In this document: in pieces, positions 7,890-13,793 of the stretch
How positions within the stretch are numbered: the stretch's first letter is position 1
Layout: each line of letters starts with the position of its first letter
NCBI GenBank assembly: GCA_013329615.1
Contig: DUKA01000100.1
Coordinates: 1 to 17,572 of the forward strand
DNA from: Candidatus Bathyarchaeota archaeon
Lineage (GTDB): Archaea > Thermoproteota > Bathyarchaeia > TCS64
Direction: 5' to 3'
DNA length: 17,572 nucleotides
Position numbers and translations under genes: made by a program
Notes under the pieces: generated by a model
Database searches by the model: none
Seen by the model: only the letters and a program-made list of their open reading frames with translations
What the model was told of the DNA's origin: nothing

Positions 7890-8593
7890 GGTTCAAGTCT
7901 GAAGTGGACGATCTTCTTACCCTTCTTCGCGTCCTCTAGACGCAGCTCCACGAGTCGCCCGATCTCCATCGTGCTCTTCACGTGGGTACCGAAGCAGAAA
8001 GTCGAGGCGTAGGCGCCGATGTCGACTATCCGCAGGCGGTCCACGCTCCGCGGTATCTTCTGCAAGAAACTGATCTTGCGCGGGTCTCCGGAGGCGTCTA
8101 TCTTGGCGCGGTCCTCGTAGTAGACCCGTACTGATGCGTTCTCGTCGATTATTTCGTCGAAGTGGCGTCTGACGGCGGCGATCTGCTCCGCTGTCAGGTT
8201 GGACGGCTGGTACTCCAACTTCTCCAGATCGCTGAATATCTTGGGAGGCTCACCGAGTGCCTCAATGAGGCCAGTGATGAGGTGTTCGGCTGAGTGGCGC
8301 CTCATGTTCCAATTACGCGTAGGCCAGTCGACAAACCCGTGCACAGCTGCGCCCACGGGGACATCGGCATCGAGATAGTGGTATATTTCAAGTCCCCTCT
8401 TCACGACCTTACCCACCTTCACCTCGCTCCCCACATGTCGTAGGATACCCACGTCGCTGGGCTGCCCCCCCGAGTCCGGATAGAAGGCGGTCCTATCAAG
8501 CACAACGAAGCGGGGGCCGGACTTGACCACGACGCCGTCGAACTCGGTCAGGTGGCTGTCATCCGCGTAGAGGGGCAGGCTGTTGGCGCTCAC
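7886..8593 (-). CDS. alaX: AlaX-type alanyl-tRNA editing protein
   Basis: AlaX proteins are free-standing homologues of the alanyl-tRNA synthetase editing domain. They hydrolyse mischarged Ser-tRNA(Ala), and some Gly-tRNA(Ala), in the cytoplasm. This 235-residue copy has all four zinc ligands: His100 and His104 in RRHSAEHLITG, and Cys200 and His204 in FCFGTHVKSTMEIG. The N-terminal part has the glycine motif of the larger AlaX-M class (YPDSGGQPSDVG, about 38-49), and there is no long C-terminal extension. The start is GTG at 8593. It lies 32 bases after the HTH_10 regulator on the same strand and is probably co-transcribed with it. Confidence 0.92.
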   Translation of the reverse strand: MSANSLPLYADDSHLTEFDGVVVKSGPRFVVLDRTAFYPDSGGQPSDVGILRHVGSEVKVGKVVKRGLEIYHYLDADVPVGAAVHGFVDWPTRNWNMRRHSAEHLITGLIEALGEPPKIFSDLEKLEYQPSNLTAEQIAAVRRHFDEIIDENASVRVYYEDRAKIDASGDPRKISFLQKIPRSVDRLRIVDIGAYASTFCFGTHVKSTMEIGRLVELRLEDAKKGKKIVHFRLEP

Positions 8594-8625
8594 GCCACAG
8601 AAAGGTGCTCGCCCCCGAATCAGCT

Positions 8626-9330
8626 TTACGCCGTGCTCGAAGCCTTCGCACGGTTCTTCCGCGCATACAACTGAATCTGGGGCATGATGTGGCTGATCAG
8701 CTTGTTCTCAGCCTTGTTCAGGTGCTCCTGCAGCGTCGTCCGTGGCACCTTCGCCCTCTCCGCGATCGCCTCCACGTTCACCCGCCTCGGCGTCTGGTAG
8801 TAGCCGCAGTTATAGGCGGTGGAGATCGCGTCGACCTGTCTGTCCGTAAGCTTCGCCATCAGCGAGCTGAGCGTGATGAGCGTATCGGAGACTACGCCGT
8901 TGAATGGTGCCTTCTCCTCGACCTCGAAACTGAACCCGTGTCCGCTCAGCCTGTCGAACAGCTCAGAGAGCGCCTCGTGGCGGAACGCGATGAGGCGGCT
9001 GTGCTCGTAGCCCCCCACGCAGAAGATGGGCATGATGTTGAGTATTTCGAGCTCCCCGATGTTGTCGTGAACCGTCGTCTCCCGCGTGCAGATGCAGTTC
9101 TGGGTGATCATGCGGGCGTTCGTCGATATCTCCGCCTCGTCCAGCACCTTGTAGACGCCCCGGAACTCCGCCAAGGCGTCCCGAAGCACGACGGGGTCAT
9201 CCGACTCCAGCTCGTGGACGTCCTGCATGAAGTTGCACCACGTCCAGATGCGCAGGGAGGGGTACTTCTCGGTCAACGTGTCGATGGGGTTCCCTATGTG
9301 GGTCTTGAGTAGGACCTCGAAGGCGGGCAT
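8626..9330 (-). CDS. HTH_10 (bacterio-opsin activator type) transcriptional regulator
   Basis: The last third (about 160-213) has the HTH_10 signature: LTDRQVDAISTAYNCGYY, then NVEAIAERAKVPRTTLQEHL as the recognition helix-turn-helix, and a final basic helix. This family is essentially archaeal and very abundant in Thermoproteota and haloarchaea. The N-terminal 150 residues are a probable sensory or dimerisation domain I do not recognise. They hold a few Cys (Cys32, Cys79, Cys81, Cys95 region) that could respond to metal or redox, though the spacing gives no clear site. The ATG at 9330 follows an AT-rich TGTAAATT. It begins 13 bases after the DUF3795 gene and precedes alaX, so the three likely form one transcript. 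Confidence 0.85.
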   Translation of the reverse strand: MPAFEVLLKTHIGNPIDTLTEKYPSLRIWTWCNFMQDVHELESDDPVVLRDALAEFRGVYKVLDEAEISTNARMITQNCICTRETTVHDNIGELEILNIMPIFCVGGYEHSRLIAFRHEALSELFDRLSGHGFSFEVEEKAPFNGVVSDTLITLSSLMAKLTDRQVDAISTAYNCGYYQTPRRVNVEAIAERAKVPRTTLQEHLNKAENKLISHIMPQIQLYARKNRAKASSTA

Positions 9331-9343
9331 AATTTACACTCGG

Positions 9344-9679
9344 CTACTTCGCCTTTTCTAGGTTCGCCTTGTAAGTCGTGACGTCGCCACCGAAGCCCTT
9401 CCACATGCCCTCTAGTTTATCGCAGGGGTAATCGCCGCACCTGCTGCAGACTCCCACGCTCTTATCCTGCGCGCACGTCCTCACGGCGCACTCCTTGCAC
9501 CCTTTGAAGACGCGACTGCTTGTGCAGCCGTCGCAACACATGTCCGCAGCCTTCCACTTGTTCTTCTCGCTGCTCCAGCTAACCGCAAGCTCTGCCAGCT
9601 TCGTCACGTCGTTCGCCTGCGTCGCCTTGTAGGCGGCGCAATTACCACAGTCTATTCCGCATGCTCCAATATTCAGCAT
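9344..9679 (-). CDS. DUF3795-like cysteine-rich protein
   Basis: From the ATG at 9679 this is 111 residues with 12 cysteines. CGIDCGNCAAYKAT at 7-20 is the typical opening of DUF3795 proteins. Later clusters are CCDGC (48-52), CKEC (61-64), Cys69, CSRC (78-81) and Cys86. The pattern implies zinc or iron-sulfur binding; no enzyme activity is known to me for this family. A TTG at 9745 would add 22 residues, but these have no family-like content and would span a TATA-like box (CTTATTC, 9703-9709) sitting 24-30 bases before the ATG, as expected for a leaderless transcript. It heads a minus-strand cluster with an HTH_10 regulator and AlaX. Confidence 0.8.
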   Translation of the reverse strand: MLNIGACGIDCGNCAAYKATQANDVTKLAELAVSWSSEKNKWKAADMCCDGCTSSRVFKGCKECAVRTCAQDKSVGVCSRCGDYPCDKLEGMWKGFGGDVTTYKANLEKAK

Positions 9680-9695
9680 GGTTCCCCAGTCGGCG

Positions 9696-9718
9696 GGTAC
9701 CAGAATAAGGGTTGTACC
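9696..9718 (-). promoter_or_regulatory. TATA-like box flanked by GGTAC/GTACC inverted repeat
   Basis: The minus strand reads GTACAACCCTTATTCTGGTAC. The AT core CTTATTC (9703-9709) is 24-30 bases before the ATG at 9679. The arms GGTAC (9696-9700) and GTACC (9714-9718) flank it symmetrically, so the dyad could be an operator over the promoter of the DUF3795 cluster. The arms are short and could be chance. Confidence 0.35.
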
Positions 9719-9754
9719 GGCTAATGACGGGTGTATCCCCCTCAATGCCGGATG

Positions 9755-9760
9755 AAAAAA
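9755..9760 (-). terminator. T6 tract ending the ABC/NEW3 operon
   Basis: On the minus strand CCCTTTTTTCATC begins 3 bases after the NEW3 gene stop. A T-run in this place fits an intrinsic archaeal terminator for the three-gene exporter operon. No stable hairpin is needed or seen. Confidence 0.45.
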
Positions 9761-9763
9761 GGG

Positions 9764-11518
9764 TTACTTCCTCTTGAGCTTCTTGTAGATGAGTACAAAT
9801 ACACCAGCACCAGCTGCGAGTAGCACGACGCCGTATATGCTCCAGCTAGACTCCATCTCGACGGTTACCCTGATGGTTTGAACCGTCGCCGATGCCTCCC
9901 CACTCGTCGCTTGGACGGATACTAGGTAGTCTTTTGGAGACGCGCCTTCGGGCACGGTCACCGTGAGCTGGAACGTGGCTTTTTCGTTTGGGGCGAGGGT
10001 CGTGATCTTCATAGGCGTGAACGCCGTCGTCCAACCGTCGGGGTAGGAAAGAGCAAGCTCAACGTTCGTCAGGGGCGAGTACCCCTTGTTTGTGACTGTC
10101 ACCGTGACCACCTCGGAGCTCTTGGCGATCGTCTGCAGGTAGAGGGAGTCGAGGGACATAACGAGAGAATATGAGCCGACTATGTCGGCGGTTAGCGCGA
10201 GGTTGCCCTCCTCGGTCTCACCTGTCGCCACGATCGTGAAGCTGTACTGTCCTTGACTGCTGCTCAGTGACGGCGTGACTTCGACGTTAATGCTCTCTGT
10301 GGTATCAGCCTCGAGGAGAACTGAGTTCACCTGCCGCCCGTCTTGCGTCTTGAAGACAACCGACCACCCCTCGGGCACGCCGTCGGCGCTAAGCTGCACT
10401 AGTTCGGATGAGTGGATGCTCAGCGTGATGGGGTAGACGGTTGCGACGCTAAGTTTGAGGGACTGGGACGGATACTTCGCACCGAGCTCGATGGTGGCTG
10501 CCCTCTGCTCGACCTTCAAGGCCAGCGGCACCTCGGTGGATCGCTCGCCCAACTGCGCCGTTACTATAAGGGAACCGATTGTATCGACCGCCGTCGCGGA
10601 TGACACTTGCACCCGTAGCGTCACGGTCACGGATGAGGCACTCTGGACGTATACGGAGTCTATCTCCTCCTTGTCGTCGTTGAGGAAGTAGGCGCTCCAA
10701 CCGGAGGGGACCCCCATTGTTTTTAACATGATCACCCCCGCTTCGCCGCTTGGGTTGGTGATGGCTACCTTGTAGGATATCGTGCCCCCGGGTGACACTA
10801 TCTTCGACGGATACGTACATGTGGCGATGCTCGTCGGAGCGCCCTCCACAACTATCGTCAGCGTCTTCGTTACCGACGCACGCCCACTCACAACGAGTTC
10901 GATCTCACCCGACGTAGCATCGACTGGAACATCGACGACGAGGTTGAGGCTCGTGGTGGCGCCCGCCTTGAGAATTAGGCTCTTCACCTCCCCGGCTTCG
11001 TTCTTCAGAAAGGCCGACCAGCCCTCGGGGGCTGTTGCCTGAACGTCTACGGTCTCCTCAGCCGAGCCGCCGTTGCTAACCTGCACACTCATGGTCAGAC
11101 GGGACCCGGGGGATGCTACCAAGGCGGCTGCGGACATCGTGACTAAGACGTTTCGCTTCAAGGTTACGTTGCCGACTTCTATGCGGGGTACGTTTACGCC
11201 GCTATATCTGAAGATCTGGGAAATGTACCCCTCTTTACTTATCGTCAGATCGTAAGTTCCGTAGTCAATGTAGAAAGAGAACCTGCCATTCACGTCTGTG
11301 GTAGCGGTAGCGACGTAGAGGCCGGTCCCCGAGCCGATGCGTGAGGCGGTCTGGTCGACCACCTTTATCGTCGCGCCGGCGAGAGGGTCCCCCCCCTCAT
11401 CCACGATCGTGCCATGGTAATGGAAGTTGGCGTCGGCGAAGATCGTCGCCGTCTGCGCGAGGACGCATATGACGGCGAGCAGCATCGCGAATCCGCGTGT
11501 AGGCTTCAAGGGACTCAC
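9764..11518 (-). CDS. Secreted, membrane-anchored NEW3-repeat protein of an ABC exporter operon
   Basis: A 584-residue surface protein. Residues about 8-28 form a signal peptide (FAMLLAVICVLAQTATIFA). Residues about 33-115 are a carboxypeptidase-regulatory-like beta-sandwich (GTIVDEGGDPLAGATIKVV, DVNGRFSFYIDYGTYDL). Four NEW3/CARDB-type beta-sandwich repeats follow, each with a Pro-x-Gly-Trp motif: APEGWSAF, VPSGWSAY, VPEGWSVV and YPDGWTTA. A single membrane helix (about 560-577) and a basic tail KKLKRK anchor it with the bulk outside the cell. NEW3-type proteins are commonly encoded beside archaeal ABC-2 exporters, probably as an extracytoplasmic partner, though the role is not established. 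The GTG start overlaps the permease stop by four bases (GTGA), showing tight coupling. It is the last gene of the exporter operon. Confidence 0.85.
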   Translation of the reverse strand: MSPLKPTRGFAMLLAVICVLAQTATIFADANFHYHGTIVDEGGDPLAGATIKVVDQTASRIGSGTGLYVATATTDVNGRFSFYIDYGTYDLTISKEGYISQIFRYSGVNVPRIEVGNVTLKRNVLVTMSAAALVASPGSRLTMSVQVSNGGSAEETVDVQATAPEGWSAFLKNEAGEVKSLILKAGATTSLNLVVDVPVDATSGEIELVVSGRASVTKTLTIVVEGAPTSIATCTYPSKIVSPGGTISYKVAITNPSGEAGVIMLKTMGVPSGWSAYFLNDDKEEIDSVYVQSASSVTVTLRVQVSSATAVDTIGSLIVTAQLGERSTEVPLALKVEQRAATIELGAKYPSQSLKLSVATVYPITLSIHSSELVQLSADGVPEGWSVVFKTQDGRQVNSVLLEADTTESINVEVTPSLSSSQGQYSFTIVATGETEEGNLALTADIVGSYSLVMSLDSLYLQTIAKSSEVVTVTVTNKGYSPLTNVELALSYPDGWTTAFTPMKITTLAPNEKATFQLTVTVPEGASPKDYLVSVQATSGEASATVQTIRVTVEMESSWSIYGVVLLAAGAGVFVLIYKKLKRK

Positions 11519-12501
11519 CTGATCTCCTGCCTCATGAAAACCACGTAGGCCGCTGCGAAGATCGCTATCAGAAGGCCCACGAAGTAGAGTAGGCTGGGCA
11601 GCGAGGACATGAGGGCAGTCGTGACGCTTATCGATGTCACCGTCGGTGTGCCGCTTGTGAACTCGAGCGAGCTCGTGGTCAGCAGGGAGTTGACGATGTT
11701 CTCGTAGGCGGTTGAGGGAGATAATCCAGAGATGATGGTTCTCAGAGTTGTGAACCCGGTCTGCTGGGTGAAGGATGGTTCACCGGTTTGGCTGAATGTC
11801 ATCCTGACCGGGTAAAGTATCTGTCCTATGGCGTAGCCGAGGTTGGGTATGAGCTGTATCGAGGAGAGCCAGACGATCATTGAGGCCAGCAGCGAGGTGG
11901 AGGGAGAGGGCAGCACTATGGAGAGCAGCAGTCCAATGGCGAGGAAGATAGCCATGTAGACGAGGGAGACCCCGAAAAACATGGCTAGGCGCAGAACCGT
12001 ATCCGTCGTCATCTCGATGCCCGTGACGCTGATGAAGAGACCCATCCCGCCTAGGAAGCTGACGACGGAGACCATCGTAACGGCTAGTAGGCCGCCGAGG
12101 TACTTCCCGTAGACAATCGAGTCGCGATAGATCGGGTACGAGAGGAGCGTCTTTAGAGAGCCCCTCTGTCGCTCGTTGTTGATTGTGTCGAAGCTGATCG
12201 CTATGGCGAGTACGCCGCCGACGAGGCTGAAGTTCGTGATCATGCTTTCCAGTGAGTTAGACAAACTCTGGGCGGAGCCGAACACCATGACAGGCCCGGT
12301 CGTGTTTCCTACGCGACCTCGTCCCTGACCCGATTCGAAAGTGAAGCTCCCTGTTGCGCTCTGCGACTCGCTGTAGCTCAGGCCACCCTGGTAGGCGGAG
12401 ACGAGTATGACTATGAGTAGGGTGGCGAAGATGAGCATGAACTTCTTCTCTCCGATGATGTCGAGGAACTCCTTCTTTGCCATCGTCAACATGCCGGCCA
12501 T
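11515..12501 (-). CDS. ABC-2 type transporter permease
   Basis: This 328-residue membrane protein starts with a cytoplasmic amphipathic segment (MAKKEFLDIIGEKKF) and a first membrane helix (about 22-38). An extracytoplasmic loop rich in Ser, Gly and Thr follows, and then five more hydrophobic segments. The motif NNERQRGSLKTLLSYPIYR (about 107-125), followed by a GKYLGG helix start, is typical of NatB/NosY-like ABC-2 permeases and forms the coupling helix that meets the ATPase. The second large loop (about 225-285) is again extracytoplasmic. It begins directly after the ATPase stop (TAA then ATG, no gap) and ends in a four-base overlap with the NEW3 gene. It probably exports something, or acts on a membrane-embedded substrate; the cargo is unknown. 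Confidence 0.88.
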   Translation of the reverse strand: MAGMLTMAKKEFLDIIGEKKFMLIFATLLIVILVSAYQGGLSYSESQSATGSFTFESGQGRGRVGNTTGPVMVFGSAQSLSNSLESMITNFSLVGGVLAIAISFDTINNERQRGSLKTLLSYPIYRDSIVYGKYLGGLLAVTMVSVVSFLGGMGLFISVTGIEMTTDTVLRLAMFFGVSLVYMAIFLAIGLLLSIVLPSPSTSLLASMIVWLSSIQLIPNLGYAIGQILYPVRMTFSQTGEPSFTQQTGFTTLRTIISGLSPSTAYENIVNSLLTTSSLEFTSGTPTVTSISVTTALMSSLPSLLYFVGLLIAIFAAAYVVFMRQEIR

Positions 12502-13242
12502 TTAAACGACCCCCTGGTAGCGTAGGAAGATCTGCTCGAAATCCTCCCCCTCGTCCGCGTTGACCTGCTTTCTTAGCTCGGGGATGGTGCCGATCCCGGC
12601 GATGGCCCCATTCTTCATTATGGCGACCCTATCGCAGAGCTTGTTCACCTCGTAGAGGACGTGCGTGGTGAAGATTATGGTCATCCCGCGATCTTTGGAC
12701 AGTGTCCGGATCAGCTTCCTGATGTCCTGTGTCCCCTCGGGGTCGATTCCCTGCGTGGGCTCGTCGAGGATGAGGACCTTAGGGTCTCTGACGAGGGATT
12801 GGGCTATGCCGAGCCTCTGCCTCATACCGCGGGAGTAGGCAGAGACCTTGACGCCCCTCTTGTCGTCGAGGCCGACCTGGTCGATGAGCTTCTCGACGCG
12901 TTCCGATGCTTCCTTGTCAGGGACATCAGCGAGCTCGGCGTAGAATAGTAGGTTCTGACGCGCTGTGAGATTCTCGTAGAACCCCGCGTTCTCGGGGAGC
13001 AGCCCGACGTGCCTCCTCGACTGGAGCGGCTCCTTGATCACGTCGACGCCGTTCACTATGGCAGTCCCCTCCGTTGGGGGGATGAGCCCGAGCAGCATCA
13101 GTATGGTAGTCGTCTTGCCGGCGCCGTTGTGACCGAGGAGGCCGAATATCTCACCCTCCTCGATGGTGTAGTTCACGTGGTCCACCGCCAGTAGGTCGCC
13201 GTACTTCTTCGTGAGGTTCTTAATCTCGATTACTGAAGCCAT
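12502..13242 (-). CDS. ABC transporter ATP-binding protein
   Basis: A 246-residue ATPase with every ABC motif. Walker A is GHNGAGKTT near residue 37-45, the signature is YSRGMRQRLGIAQ near 136-148 (SRGMRQR in place of LSGGQ, common in this subfamily), Walker B is VLILDEPTQGID near 156-167, and the switch His is in FTTHVLYEV. The Q-loop position reads LLPEN, with Glu as in NatA-like exporters. The C-terminal region is short, without a regulatory domain. GTG at 13245 and ATG at 13242 are adjacent possible starts. GGAGG lies 8 bases before the ATG and 5 before the GTG, so I chose the ATG. It is the first gene of the exporter operon, divergent from the BlaI-like repressor, and its leader carries a dyad likely to be the operator. 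Confidence 0.93.
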   Translation of the reverse strand: MASVIEIKNLTKKYGDLLAVDHVNYTIEEGEIFGLLGHNGAGKTTTILMLLGLIPPTEGTAIVNGVDVIKEPLQSRRHVGLLPENAGFYENLTARQNLLFYAELADVPDKEASERVEKLIDQVGLDDKRGVKVSAYSRGMRQRLGIAQSLVRDPKVLILDEPTQGIDPEGTQDIRKLIRTLSKDRGMTIIFTTHVLYEVNKLCDRVAIMKNGAIAGIGTIPELRKQVNADEGEDFEQIFLRYQGVV

Positions 13243-13250
13243 CACATTTA

Positions 13251-13255
13251 CCTCC
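13251..13255 (-). promoter_or_regulatory. Strong GGAGG ribosome binding site for the ABC operon
   Basis: GGAGG on the minus strand, 8 bases before the ATG at 13242 and directly next to the dyad. It is one of the few perfect Shine-Dalgarno sequences in the window, which implies a leadered transcript and a start between about 13256 and 13280. Confidence 0.7.
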
Positions 13256-13277
13256 TAAGTTGCTTAGTAGCAACTAA
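13256..13277. promoter_or_regulatory. Dyad operator candidate for the BlaI-like repressor
   Basis: Two overlapping inverted repeats occupy this stretch. AGTTGC (13258-13263) pairs with GCAACT (13270-13275) across a 6-base centre, and TTAGT (13264-13268) pairs with ACTAA (13273-13277) across 4 bases. BlaI/MecI/CopY proteins bind short dyads as dimers, classically with TACA/TGTA half-sites; the half-site here is different. The dyad lies where the exporter transcript is expected to begin, so a bound dimer would block it. Function is inferred from sequence symmetry and position. Confidence 0.5.
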
Positions 13278-13295
13278 TTTGAGATGGGGGAAAGG

Positions 13296-13304
13296 GATAT
13301 AAAT
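13296..13304. promoter_or_regulatory. TATA box between repressor and exporter operons, possibly used both ways
   Basis: GATATAAAT on the plus strand, TTTATATC on the minus strand: a nearly symmetrical TATA element with AGGG before it on the plus strand. For the plus direction it predicts a start near 13325 and a short leader before the repressor ATG at 13348. For the minus direction it predicts a start near 13275, on the dyad. No other sequence in the gap is as good a TATA box. Confidence 0.6.
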
Positions 13305-13316
13305 GTTCTTATACCC

Positions 13317-13343
13317 GATAGTAATTACGGAGCCGGATAGTAA
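13317..13343 (+). repeat. 8-base direct repeat before the repressor gene
   Basis: GATAGTAA occurs at 13317-13324 and again at 13336-13343, 19 bases apart, close to two helical turns. The copies flank the predicted transcription start of the repressor gene. The core TAGTA also appears in the dyad (13265-13269), so these may be autoregulatory binding sites of the same repressor. Confidence 0.4.
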
Positions 13344-13347
13344 CAAA

Positions 13348-13761
13348 ATGCCCGACGAAAACTACGCCCCATCCGGATACAGGATCGACAGAAAAGAGCT
13401 CGAAGCCATACTCGGACCACTCGAGGCCGACGTGCTCAACGAGGTATACGAGATGGGCAAACCCGTGCGCGTCAGGGAGGTCTATGAGAAGATGAAGGGC
13501 GAGCGTAAGATCGCCTACACGACGGTCATGTCCACCATGGACACCCTGTTCGGTAAGGGGATACTCGACCGCAAGGTCACCGAGGGCAGGGGCGGTCTGC
13601 TCTACGTCTACTGGCCCAAGATGACGAGGGCGGAGATAGAAAAGTCGGCCGTGAAACACATCATGGACAGCCTCATGAAGAACTTCGGAGAGGCGGTCAC
13701 ATCCTACCTCATCGACATGGACAACACAAATAAGGGAAAGGGTAGACCCAAGGAAGACTAA
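13348..13761 (+). CDS. BlaI/MecI/CopY-family transcriptional repressor
   Basis: From the ATG at 13348 this is 137 residues, close to the 120-130 of BlaI and MecI. The winged helix spans about 20-90: LGPLEADVLNEVYE (helix 1), KPVRVREVYEKM (helix 2), AYTTVMSTMDTLFGKGIL (recognition helix) and the wing DRKVTEGRGGLLYVYWP. A C-terminal helix pair (about 95-124) should form the dimer. In MecI the paired protease signal leads to a cut between Asn101 and Phe102; by eye the matching place here is near Ser119-Tyr120, and an Asn-Phe pair is at 112-113. An upstream ATG at 13303 lies inside the TATA box and is therefore unlikely to be the start. The next gene encodes a BlaR1-shaped protease; the divergent genes encode an ABC exporter. 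Autoregulation and repression of the exporter are inferred. Confidence 0.85.
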   Translation: MPDENYAPSGYRIDRKELEAILGPLEADVLNEVYEMGKPVRVREVYEKMKGERKIAYTTVMSTMDTLFGKGILDRKVTEGRGGLLYVYWPKMTRAEIEKSAVKHIMDSLMKNFGEAVTSYLIDMDNTNKGKGRPKED

Positions 13762-13763
13762 AA

Positions 13764-13769
13764 GGAGGG
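13764..13769 (+). promoter_or_regulatory. GGAGGG site far from the protease start
   Basis: A good Shine-Dalgarno core just after the repressor stop. The first in-frame start of the protease gene, TTG at 13794, is 24 bases further on, too far for normal use. A GTG at 13771 is very near and opens a frame of 8 codons whose TGA (13795-13797) overlaps the TTG. The site therefore decides nothing simply. Confidence 0.4.
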
Positions 13770-13793
13770 AGTGCGACGGGGCCAAACGAGATA

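Noticed and set aside
8605..9312. Open plus-strand frame of 235 codons opposite the HTH_10 gene
   Set aside because: It covers a clear regulator gene almost exactly, and its translation shows no family features.
13303..13347. Longer N-terminus of the BlaI-like protein from ATG 13303
   Set aside because: This ATG is inside the best TATA box, and the extra 15 residues are not family-like.
13309..13785. Open minus-strand frame of 158 codons opposite the BlaI-like gene
   Set aside because: It is a shadow of the repressor gene; the winged-helix pattern on the plus strand is far stronger.
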